The notes under the pieces were generated by a model. It did no database searches and was not told where the DNA came from. It worked only from the letters and a program-made list of their open reading frames with translations. A DNA stretch of 64,000 bases from Aristolochia californica (lineage: Eukaryota; Streptophyta; Magnoliopsida; Piperales; Aristolochiaceae): NCBI GenBank assembly GCA_029961685.1, contig JARWKL010000004.1:35948986-36012985 (forward strand). The letters are read 5' to 3'. How positions within the stretch are numbered: position 1 is the first letter of the stretch; every line of letters starts with the position of its first letter. Below, in pieces: positions 1-9,126 of this stretch. Made by a program: the position numbers and the translations under genes.

Positions 1-1245
1 TATTATGTATACTGCCAGAGTCAACTAAAGCCAGCAACTGTAGATGATGTAACTGGGCTTTAACTTGCATGGTACTAGAATTGCATAGACTAGTCATGGC
101 ATGAAGGGAAATCTCTGGACCCTCTTGGTCTGTCTCCACAATCTCCTCCTCAGACATACACTGAATAATCTTTTGCATTGGTGACCAATGACATATTGTT
201 CATCACAGTTAAAACAAAGGTCCTTGGCCTTTCTCTGATCCATTTCCTATCTATTGAGTTTTTTGAAATAAGGAGCTGGTGGAGCCGAATTAGAGCTGTT
301 TGGGCGTGGGGCTGCACTGGCTCCAGAACATGGAGGTCCATAATAATGGGTTGGCGCAGTGGCATTGTGCCTTCCTAGCCAAGCTGGTTTTTTGACCAGT
401 GACTCCTTTAGAACACGCTGCTTGTGCTCAATTGACTTGGCTAAATTCATAGCGTGGTCCAAATCTGTAGGACCAAGTAATTCAACTTCCAGTCTCAGAG
501 CTTCTGTCAAACCTGCCGTAAAAATATTAACATACTGGGTGTGACTGACAAACTCTAGTGATCCAATCTGCTTATAATTGATTAATTCACCCAATGGATT
601 GCTACTAGCTGGATGACCAAATCTCATCATGCATGATTGTTTAAAGCTTGCCCAATCCTGAACCAATTGGTCATTTCGGAATTGGTGGTACCATAGGAGC
701 GCTTCATCGAGCATGTGTTAGGCGGCCAAATAAACTTTCTCATCCGCAAGTGTTTTTTGATGATAAAAGAACTGATCACACTTGGCTAACCAAATCAAAA
801 GGTCCTTAGACCCATCATACGTAGGAAAGTCGAGTTTTAAATACTTGGGGAACCATATTTGGTCCCTAAATGGCAGGCCCCAGATGGGGATTGTGTTTAC
901 GCATTTGTGGTTGTGGGGGAGGTGGTGGTGGAATTGATGGTGGTCGACCGGCGGAGAGTAGGCTGCCGGTGGTTATGCTCGTGTACCATTGTCCTCTTGT
1001 CGTCGGAGGAGAGCTTGGATGGCAGCATCCATGGATTTTATGGCCTCACACAAGTCAGAGGTTGTCTGACACACCTCTTCCAGGGATTGAGCCTGAAGGT
1101 CTGTCCTCTGCCGATTATCTTCAACTAATTGCCTCAACTCCTCAGAGGAAGAGGAATCCCCAAGGGTGGACCTGTCTGATTCCAAGATGTTTGGTTCTTC
1201 CTGAGCCATGGATCGACTCACCCGTCTTTCCTCTCTTCCCTCCAT
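1..1245 (-). pseudogene. Chromovirus gag to start of protease, truncated by window edge
   Basis: Minus-strand Gag of a G1-type Ty3/gypsy chromovirus; Gag would form the virus-like particle. The start ATG (complement of 1243-1245) lies inside the LTR and opens with MEGREERRV. The first part stays open to about 973. A middle part has lost frame, and 247-714 carries the conserved capsid region (SSNPLGELINYKQIGS, DLDHAMNLAKSIEHKQRV). A zinc knuckle (CFNCDE...GHQCKRLF) follows at about 150-240. The protease motif VDSGSTHNF should follow, but the window ends within it. Premature stops and frameshifts make it a pseudogene. It is closest to the Gag of the plus-strand element starting at 4844. Confidence 0.85.
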
Positions 1246-1659
1246 GGATGCTCTTGACACTGGAAGAGAATTCTTGTTTCTGGAACGTGGAATGATGGAA
1301 ATCAAACAAAACGAAGGAGCTTTGAAGGAAGCTCAACCTGGACCTCAGAGGGAGAATCCGACCTTGACCTCTGAGGGAGAATTTGACCTGTTTACTCTAA
1401 TTTTCTCAATACTTGATTTCTCCTTCCCTTGATGTCCCCCTAAATAGGGTTGAGGACGAAATTACAAAAGTGACCCATAAGTGGTTCACGCCACATTACA
1501 TCTAAACCAACCCAAAGTAAACCAAACCAAACCAAATAAAATTACATTAAAAGTAAATTTGCATAATTTAATTCCTATGCCTGTGGATAAAATTTAAAAT
1601 TATGCCCCTACAACATTCTAACTTATAAAATTAATGAAAGAGGAAAAGCAATTATGCCA
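1188..1659 (-). repeat. G1-type LTR with a variant U3 end
   Basis: The stretch is flanked on the minus strand by a primer binding site (TTGGAATCAGACAGG, about 1170-1187) and a poly(G) polypurine tract (1660-1685). It begins TGGCATAATT and ends ACCAAACA. From about 1188 to 1590 it aligns by eye with the LTRs at 4844-5283 and 14779-15217, including the GGTTTGGTTTGG-rich segment. The outer 70 or so bases differ from the usual TGTTATGGACTCC start, so the U3 edge has been replaced or belongs to a diverged subfamily. Confidence 0.75.
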
Positions 1660-1685
1660 CCCCCCCCCCCCCCCCCCCCCCCCCC
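1660..1685 (-). repeat. 26-base poly(C): homopolymer polypurine tract
   Basis: An uninterrupted C run, read as G on the minus strand, lies exactly between the integrase end of M1 and an LTR. That is the expected place for the polypurine tract that primes plus-strand DNA. Related elements here have a shorter G run at the same place (13507-13517 and 14758-14775), so the tract appears to have slipped and grown. Confidence 0.8.
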
Positions 1686-2079
1686 AATCCCTTGGAGATA
1701 GAGCTTGTCCTCAAGCTCGTAAGCTGGGTAGACCTGCTTGAAGTTTTCCAATTGTTCCCAATTAGTTGTTGTTGGTTAGGTGTCCATCCACTGGACAAGA
1801 ATCTCCCATTGGTCATTAATAAGTTGGGCACGCAATATCGTGGCTGGAGTAAGGGTAACCCATTCCTTGTGCACCGGAGGAAGGAACAGAGTGGGAGGTG
1901 GGGCTGAGCCCTTAAAGGGTTTCAGTAGGGAGACATGAAAAACATCGTGAAGCTTGGGCGTGGGGGGAAGTTTAAGCTGATAGACTCCTTGTCCAATGCA
2001 CCTAATAATAGAGAAAGGCCCGAAGTACTTTGGGGAGATTTTATGGCACTATAGCATAGCAATGGAGTGCTGTCTGTGA
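1686..2079 (-). pseudogene. M1 integrase C-terminus with chromodomain-like end
   Basis: Minus-strand translation gives the integrase tail: HKISPKYFGPF, VYQLKLPPTPKLHDVFHVSLLKPFKG, WEILVQWMDT, then YPAYELEDKL. The last part matches the chromodomain-like module (aromatic W..W plus ELEDKL) that chromovirus integrases use to contact chromatin. One in-frame stop follows WMDT. The upstream part of the same domain continues at 4751-4838, beyond element A, and at 15223-15401, beyond G1+. The preserved order across both insertions confirms a single interrupted gene. Confidence 0.8.
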
Positions 2080-2513
2080 TGTTGAATTTATGGAAAAGTG
2101 AAATACTTCATTGACTTCAATAACTTGTTGCAATCAAAGTACATGAACATCTATTTATAACAGAGGAAGGTAGTAGAGTCCAATAAACTACCCTTGTCCC
2201 AATTACTCCCAAACTCTAACACTTAAAGATAAGTCCTAACATAATTAAATAACTCAATATAGATAAAAGACAAACATAACTCAAACTAAAACTCTTCTTT
2301 GATGTGACCATAAGATAAGATACTTTTGTGAGTCCTTCTTGATCTTCCAACTGATGTGATAAGGATGCCAGCTCATGGTAATAATTGTGGGTCCTACTTC
2401 TTATGGGCTTGGGCCTATCTTGTGGGCCTTCCTTGGTCGTGTGGCCCATCTTATAATAATCTTAGATATGTGGGCCTTCCTTGGTCATGTGGGCTTGAGC
2501 TTATCTTCCAACA
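2080..2513 (-). repeat. 3' LTR of element A (434 bp)
   Basis: Begins TGTTGGAAGATAAGCTCAAG and ends AAATTCAACA on the minus strand. It has a TATA-like promoter box (TATAAATAG) near 2150. The right-hand LTR of the same element lacks about 40 bases carrying a repeated GGGCCTTCCTTGGTC motif. Confidence 0.82.
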
Positions 2514-2886
2514 CTCCCCCTTAAGCTGGGGGTGAGAGAACAACATGAACTCCTAGCTTACTGCAAATGATGTATAGAATATTTTTGTATAAAATGGCTC
2601 ATCTTCCAACATTCCCCTCATGCTGTTGTGTCCTTCCATGAGGCTCTGCTAGCATAATATAACTGAGAGTAAAAATCATTCCTAGCCGGTAAGCCATTGC
2701 TTCATACTCCAGCCCTAATACTGGATGTAGGGCACATTCCGTCTTCTATCAGTAGTGTGTCTGTCAGCATTGCTTTGAAGTGTCCACCACTATGTCCCTC
2801 CACAGGACAACGACTCACAAGTGGTAGGAGTCATAAAAGCCATGATAGGGGAGGGGATAAATTAGATGTAATAATAAGTTCCTCCA

Positions 2887-3045
2887 CCATGGTTTCCCAA
2901 CCTGATATTTCTTTTTTGATAGGGCCTATCATGGTTTTCCAACTGTGATATGTTTTTTTTATAGGGCCCATCATGGTTTCCCAACCGTGATATGTTTTTT
3001 TTTACAGGACCCATCATGGTTTCCCAACCGTGATATTTGTTGATG
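2887..3045 (-). repeat. Tandem repeat array inside element A, unit about 48 bp
   Basis: Four successive copies of a unit holding CATCATGGTTTCCCAACCGTGATAT followed by a T-run and CAGGGCCC. A shorter version of the same array is at about 27912-28030 in element B, and only a remnant is left in element C near 42930. The unit is imperfectly palindromic (ATCATGGTT...AACCGTGAT), so each copy could fold. Confidence 0.7.
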
Positions 3046-3539
3046 AGGTCAAATAAATGATGATATGAGGTCACCTCTTCTTCAATAATAATGTCCCCAA
3101 AGAGACATAATAGCAGCAATTGTATATAACATGACCATCTTCCAACTCATATAACACGAACCAAAATAATAAACCTTGTAGAAGGACCCATGAAATAATC
3201 ATAATCCGATATAAATATTTTTCTTAGATGCAGAAGCTTCATCTTTTGTGCTCCCTATTTCTTGAATATTTTGGTCACATAAACTTATCCACAACATATG
3301 GAATAAGATACATCTTTCTTGTACTTCTTCTACTTCTCGCCCTCAAGCTGGGAGGTAATGGCAGTAATCCCAGTTTGAACCAAATATCGTAGATGTAGCA
3401 ATATGCCCAAATATAGAGATGTATAAATAAACACTCAAACCAGGGAGTAGTGAGATATTTTCCTAATATATCAACTGAAAAGTGACACAAAACAATCGGC
3501 TTAAATTCGGATTTTCAATGTAATTGAATACCAACATGT

Positions 3540-4215
3540 CCTTTGATTCTTCCAATGAGAATAGTTCTTTAAATAAAGATCAGATTAACATGAAATTTTC
3601 TCATTATGAAAGTAGGATTAAATACCTTTCATCCAAGTATAGTTTCTCTTCATAAAATATAATTATCAGAAGATAAATAATCTGATAGATTTCGGTCTCT
3701 ATCATCTGGCAGAACTAAGTACTGTTTCTCCTTTTTTTCCAGAATGACCATCAACTCATCCAAGAAAAATATCTCCTTATAAAAAAATCATACCAAGAAT
3801 TGGTTAAATAGGAAAGAAAATGGACTTATGTATCTTTCTTTTTATATATAATTCTCCATATAAAGTCTCCTTCTTGATATGATAAAATACCTCGGAAGTT
3901 GAGACTTTCTGCTGTCGCTCGAACCTCTTTTTCAATCTAACCTTTGCTGCTTCAAATATCGATTTCTCTTTGTAGATGACTCAGATAAAACATTGGTTGA
4001 ATAGGTAAAAGAATAGACTTACAAATATTCATTTTGATATATATTTCTCCATATAAAATTTACTTCCTAATAGCAAAAAATACCTCAAAATCTGAAGATT
4101 GCTGCTGCTGATCTGTAGATAACTCCGATTGGAACAAATAATTTTTATTTTGAAATTAGACTCAAATATATTTCTATCAATATATATTTTTCAATATGAT
4201 AAACTCTGTATAGAG
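3540..4215 (-). repeat. Degenerate tandem modules of about 180 bp inside element A
   Basis: Successive blocks share the same order of motifs: a TTGGTTGAATAGGTAAAAGAA segment, ATATATTTCTCCATATAAA, CTTGATAGCAAAAAATACCTC, a TTCTGCTGCTGCTCGAACC segment, and CAAATATCGATTTCTCTTTGTAGATAACTC. At least three blocks can be followed. The same blocks occur in elements B, C and D. I see no coding potential in them. Confidence 0.65.
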
Positions 4216-4277
4216 TTAAAAAAGCAAAGAAATCTATGGGTATAGGGACTAAAAAAAATAACTATGAACCTAGACTT

Positions 4278-4293
4278 TGGGTTTAGGGTTTAG
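4278..4293 (-). promoter_or_regulatory. Telomere-like motif (telo-box) in the leader of element A
   Basis: GGGTTTAGGGTTTA lies about 65 bases inside the primer binding site. The same motif sits at the same place in element B (29304-29318) and, on the other strand, in element C (41648-41666). In plant promoters AAACCCTAA boxes bind telo-box factors; a role here is only an inference from position and conservation. Confidence 0.55.
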
Positions 4294-4750
4294 AGAAAAG
4301 GATCACATTAACTCAGTGAGTTGACCATGTCAACTTATAGAACCTACTCTGATACCATGTTGAATTTATAGAAAAGTGAAATACTTCATTGATATCAATA
4401 AATTATTGTGATCAGAGTACATGAACCTCTATTTATAGCAGAGGAAGGTAGTAGAGTCCAATTACAATAAAACTACCCTTGTACCAATTACATCCAAACT
4501 CTAACACATAAAGATAGCTACTAACATAATTAAATAACTCAATATAGATAAAAGACAAATATAACTCAAACTAAAACTCTTCTTTGACATGACCATAAGA
4601 TAAGATACTTTTGTGAGTCCTTCTTGATCTTCCAACTGATGTGAGAAGGATACTAGCTCATGGTAATCATTGTGGGTCCTACTTCTTATAGGCTTGGGCC
4701 CATCTTGTGGGCCTTCCTTGGTCGTGTGGGCTTGAGCTTATCTTCCAACA

Positions 4751-4838
4751 AGGTTGCAGGCATAGCCAAACGTAGTCCTCTTCTTTGAATGAGATGTCCT
4801 TGTGCCCTTTATAATAGTAGTCTTTCATATGAACTTGG
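4751..4838 (-). pseudogene. M1 integrase fragment between A and G1+
   Basis: Minus-strand reading gives a segment like YYYKGHKDISFKEEDYVWLCLQP, the region between the integrase core and the C-terminal domain. It joins to 15223-15401 on one side and 1686-2079 on the other once the two insertions are removed. Confidence 0.75.
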
Positions 4839-4843
4839 GCCCT

Positions 4844-5283
4844 TGTTATGGACTCCATAGCATCACGAGTTATCCAAAGGCATAAGAATTAAATTATGTC
4901 AATTTACTTTTAATGTAATTTCATTTGGTTCGGTTTGGTTTAGTTTGGTTTGGTTTGGTTTAGATGTAATGTGGCATGAACCAATTGACCCATGGGTCTA
5001 TTTTGTATTTCCGTCCTCAACCCTATTTATGGGGACATCAAGGTGAAGGGAAAGCAAGTATTGAGAAATGAGAATTAAATAGGTCAGATTCTCCTTCAGA
5101 GGTCTAGGTTGGATTCTCCCTCTGAGGTCCAGGTCGAGCTTCCTTCAAAGCTCAATCATTCCATTCCTATTTCCACCATTCCACGTTCAAGAAACAAGAA
5201 TCCTCTTCCAGCGTCAAGAACCAATATGGAGGGAAGAGAGGAAAGAAGGGTGACTCGATCCATGGCTCGAGAAGAACCTAACA
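4844..5283 (+). repeat. 5' LTR of G1+ (440 bp)
   Basis: Starts TGTTATGGACTCC and ends GAACCTAACA. A CCTATTTATGGGG box about 190 bases in is a plausible core promoter. The gag start codon (5226) and about 19 codons lie inside this LTR. Confidence 0.9.
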
Positions 5284-6505
5284 TCTTGGTATCAGACAGG
5301 TCCACCCTTGGGGATTCCTCTTCCCCTGTGGATTTGAGGCAATTAGTTGAAGATAATCGCCAGAGGATAGACCTTCAGGCTCAATCCATGGAAGAGGTGT
5401 GTCAGACAACCTCTGACTTGAGTGAGGCCATAAAATCCATGGATGCTGCCATCCAAGCTCTCCTCCGGTGACAAGAGGACAATGGTACACGAGCATAACC
5501 ACCGGCAGCCTACTCTCCACCGACCGACCACCATCAATTCCACCACCACCTCCCCCACAACCACTAATGCGTAAACACAATCCCCATCTGGGGCTTGCCA
5601 TTCAGGGACCAAATATGGTTCCCAAGTATTTAAAACTCAACTTTCCTACGTATGATGGGTCTAAGGACCCTTTGATTTGGTTAGCCAAGTGTGATCAGTT
5701 CTTTTATCATCAAAAAATACTTGCGGATGAGAAAGTTTATTTCGCCGCCTACCACATGCTCGATGAAGCGCTCCTATGGTACCACCAATTCCAAAATGAC
5801 CAATTGGTTCAGGATTGGGCAAGCTTTAAACAATCATGCATGATAAGGTTTGGTCCTCCAGCTAGTAGCAATCCATTGGGCGAATTAATCAATTATAAGC
5901 AGATTGGATCACTAGAGGTTTATCAAAAGACCTTCCAGGAACGGTTGGCCTGCGCTAATGAGTTTGTCAGTAACACCCAATATGTTCATATTTTTACTGC
6001 TGGTTTGATAGAAACTCTGCGACTGAAAGTTGAATTACATTGTCCTACAGATTTGGACCACGCTATCAATTTAGCCAGGTCAAGTGAGCATAAGTAGCGT
6101 GTTCTAAAGGATTCACTGGTAAGAAAACCAACTTGGCCAGGAAGGCACAATGCCACTATGCCACCCCCTTATTATGGACCTCTACGTTTTGGAGCCAGTG
6201 GAGCACCATGCCCAGACAGCTCTATCTCGACTCCACCAGCTCCTTACTTCAAAAAACTGAACAGACAAGAAAAGGATCAGAGAAAGGCCAAGGGCCTTTG
6301 TTTTAACTGTGATGAACAGTATGTACAAGGTCACCTATGCAAAAGATTATTCAGTATATGTCTGTGGGAGGAAAGTGAAGACATACTACCCGAGGAGGAG
6401 ATTGTGAAAACAGACCAAGAGGGTCCAGAGATTTCCCTTCATGCCATGACTGGTCTACGCAGTTCTAGGTCCATGCAGGTTAAAGCCCAGTTACATCATC
6501 TATAG
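5226..6505 (+). pseudogene. G1+ gag with zinc knuckle
   Basis: Structural Gag protein. The frame starts at the ATG at 5226 within the LTR (MEGREERRVTRSMAREEP), passes through the primer binding site (encoding LVSDRS) and reaches a TGA at 5469 (CGA to TGA). It resumes in a shifted frame from about 5480. Conserved capsid segments follow: FPTYDGSKDPLIWLAKCDQF, WYHQFQNDQLVQDWASFKQS, SSNPLGELINYKQIG. A TAG at 6095 replaces a glutamine codon. The nucleic-acid-binding knuckle CFNCDEQYVQGHLC (C-x2-C-x7-H-x-C) is at about 6298-6340 and is intact. Gag is followed without a gap by the protease. Confidence 0.85.
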
Positions 6506-8374
6506 TTACTTGTTTTAGTTGACTCTGGCAGTACACATAATTTCATCAGTCAGCCAGCGACAGAACAACTTGGGTTAGTAGTCCAACAACAGACTGGCCT
6601 TTCTGTATCAGTAGCCAATGGGGCTAAAATAACCAGTTTGGGCATCTCTCCAGCCACACACTTTGATATTGAGGGACACACATTTATTGCAGATTTCCTG
6701 GTGATTCCACTATTCGGATTTGATTTGGTACTGGGAATTAAATGGCTACAATTGTTGGGGCCAATATTATGGGATTTTCAGGCTCTGACCATGACCTTTA
6801 CAAAGGACCACTGTTAGATTACATTGCATGGCACCCAGGCACAAGTGCCTTACGCCCTTCAAGTTGTTCAGGTCCAGAGCATGGACAACTGTAAGTTATC
6901 TCAATTACTTACAGACTTTGAGGATATCTTTCAGGAACCTATTGCTCTACCGCCAATTAGGCACTATGATCACCGTATCCGTTTGAAAATGGGCACTGAA
7001 CCTGTAGTGGTGCATCCTTATCGTTACCCCCTCTTACAGAAGGATGAGATTGAAATGCAGTGCCAAAAGATGTTAGCCCAGGGGACTATTCAGCCCAGCA
7101 GGTCTCCTTTTTCCTCACCGGTATTACTGGTCCACAAGCATGATAAGTCGTGGAGGTTTTGTGTGGATTACAAGCAACTCAATGCACATACCATTAAAGA
7201 AAAATTTCACATCCCAGTTGTGGACGAGTTGCTAGATGAGTTACATGGTGCTACTATTTTTACCAAGCTCGATTTGAAATCTGGCTATCATCAAATTTGA
7301 GTTCATCCATCAAATGTGGAGAAAACAGCGTTCCGTACGCACCACGGGCATTTCGAGTTCCTTATAATGCCATTTGGTCTCTCAAATGCGCCTTCCACAT
7401 TCCAGGCCCTCATGAATGTGGTATTTTCCTCTCTCTTGAGGAAATACGTTTTGGTATTTTTCGATGATATTTTGGTATATAGCAATAGTTGGGAAGAGCA
7501 TCTTCAACACCTTCACTAGGTATTTACTCTTATCCGCTTACATCATTTGGTTTTAAATTAGTCCAAATGTTCTATGGGAACCTCAGAAGTGGCCTACTTG
7601 GGCCACGTTATTTCAGCAGTTGGGGTGAAGTTCGACTAGAGTAAGATACAGGCCGTCACAGAATGGCCTCCTCCCACATCCATTATAGCATTAAGGGAAT
7701 TTTTGGGCCTAGCTGGGTATTACAGGAAATTTATTTGCAGCTATGGCCAGATTGCAGCACCGCTCAACAACCTACTCAAGAAAAATAACTTTACCTGGTC
7801 AGAGACAACGGCTCATTCCTCTCAGTAGTTGAAAGAGGCCTTATCATCCACCCCAGTTTTGCAGCTATCGGACTTTGATGAGTCATTTGTGGTGGAATGA
7901 TATGCTTCAGAGGGCGGTATTGGTGCAGTGTTACACCAACAGGGACATCCAATTGCTTATTTTAGCCGCCAACTTGGCCAGTACCACCACAAGTTAGAAG
8001 CTTATGAGAGGGAACTGATCGGATTAGTGAAAGCCATACATCATTGTTGGTGTTATCTCTGGGGATGCCCATTTCTGAGTTGCACCGATCACTGCAGCCT
8101 CAAGTATCTGCTTGAGCAGCACCTCACTACCTCACCGCAGCAACATTGGTTAAGTAAACTTATGGGGTTTGACTTTATTGTGGAGTATAAACCTGGGAGT
8201 TTGAATGTGGGGACTGATGTTTTATCTCGCCGGGACATTCCAGAGCCGCAATTACATGCCATAAGTCAGCCCAGAGCTCTCTTGTTGGATTCTATACGGG
8301 AAGAGACACAACAGTACCCGGAAATTATTGCTTTATATCATGAGATACACCAAGCAACAACGACTAACCATTAG
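6506..8374 (+). pseudogene. G1+ protease, reverse transcriptase and RNase H
   Basis: The protease has the catalytic triplet in VDSGSTHNFIS (about 6515-6550) and a downstream hydrophobic segment FDLVLGIKWLQLLG. RT begins near 6824: [22 protein letters not shown], then the catalytic FDDILVYS motif at about 7458-7481. RNase H follows (YFSRQLGQYHHKLEAYERELIGL, TDHCSLKYLLEQ) to 8374. These activities copy the RNA into DNA and remove the template. Stops occur at 6503, 6817, 7298, 7517, 7637 and 7827 among others. Most fit CAG to TAG or CGA to TGA changes, the pattern expected from cytosine deamination. The order protease-RT-RNase H-integrase is that of Ty3/gypsy. Confidence 0.85.
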
Positions 8375-8425
8375 ACGGTTCAGGATAATCTTGTCCTCTT
8401 AAAAAACTGGGTCTTTCTACACCAC

Positions 8426-8726
8426 ATGTCACCACTGATTCACAACGTTTTAGCCTCGTTCCATGACAATACACATGAGGGCCGACAAAAAACATATTTT
8501 CGGATATGTAGGGAATTTTTTTGGAGGGGTATGAAGCACAATATAGACGATTATGTGGCATCTTGTCAGATTTGTCAATGGAATAAAGCCGAATCATTAA
8601 GTCTAGCTAGGTTGCTCCAACCACTTCAACCGCCGTCATAAGTCTGGCGCATCCTTACACAGCAACTCACGTAGCTTAGGTCTTTATGGATAATATTGTC
8701 CGCTTACATGGGATGCCTAATTTCAT
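8426..8726 (+). pseudogene. G1+ integrase, N-terminal half, cut by G2
   Basis: Contains the HHCC zinc-binding region (HDNTHEGRQ, CQICQWNKAESL) and then part of the core ending HPYTATHVA-like and NIVRLHGMPNFIS. A deletion before the core has removed the first catalytic Asp region. The frame is broken at GMPNFIS by the G2 insertion and resumes at 13921 with SDRDAIFTST. Confidence 0.85.
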
Positions 8727-8731
8727 TAGTG

Positions 8732-9126
8732 TGTTATGGACTCTATAGCATCACGAGTTACCAGCAGGCGTAGGAATTAATTAATGTGATTTTAAATTTC
8801 CATGTATTTGTCTTTGGTTTGGGTTGGTTTAGCATTTAGTGGTTTGAACCATTGACCCAAGGGGTCTAAAGTGTTTTGGGCGACCTCAACCCTATTTAAG
8901 GGGACGGCTTGGGTAATGAAAAAGTAGCAATTGACTCTACTCTAGCTTAGATTAAATTAGATAAATAGGTTGAGAGCTCCTTCAAGCTCTCTCCCATTTT
9001 TCCCCAATTCCTTTTCCGAAATTCTATCTTCATCATTCCATCATTCTATCTCAACATCAAGCAAGGTAATGTAAGGAAGAGAAGAGAGGAGGGTGACAAG
9101 ATCCATGGCTCATGAGGATCCTAACA
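8732..9126 (+). repeat. 5' LTR of G2
   Basis: TGTTATGGACTC to GATCCTAACA. CCTATTTAAGGGGAC near 8890 is a possible TATA-type promoter. The matching 3' LTR still has ATGGAAGGAAG where this copy reads ATGTAAGGAAG (9069), so the original gag start codon in this copy is followed at once by a stop. Confidence 0.93.

Larger units (their letters stand above)
2080..4750 (-). mobile_element. A: non-coding LTR element (LARD-like)
   Basis: Two similar LTRs bound this element: 2080-2513 (3' LTR) and 4358-4750 (5' LTR), each TGTTGGAAGA...TTCAACA on the minus strand. An initiator tRNA-Met type primer site (TGGTATCAGAGTAGGTTC, about 4340-4357) and a polypurine tract (AAGGGGGAG next to 2513) complete it. The 1.8-kb interior has no recognisable gag or pol and no long ORF; it holds tandem modules instead. 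It is inserted in the M1 integrase, but the 5 bases on either side (TGTGA, AGGTT) do not match, so no TSD is visible. Two further copies of the family are at 27288 and 41147. It is presumably mobilised by a copia partner, to judge from the LTR style. Confidence 0.82.

Noticed and set aside
1660..1685. Poly(C) as an assembly gap filler or vector relic
   Set aside because: It sits at the exact polypurine-tract position, and shorter runs occur at the same place in two other elements, so a biological origin is more likely, although the run length may be inaccurate.
2887..3045. A CRISPR-like array
   Set aside because: Units are directly adjacent without unique spacers, in a plant retroelement.
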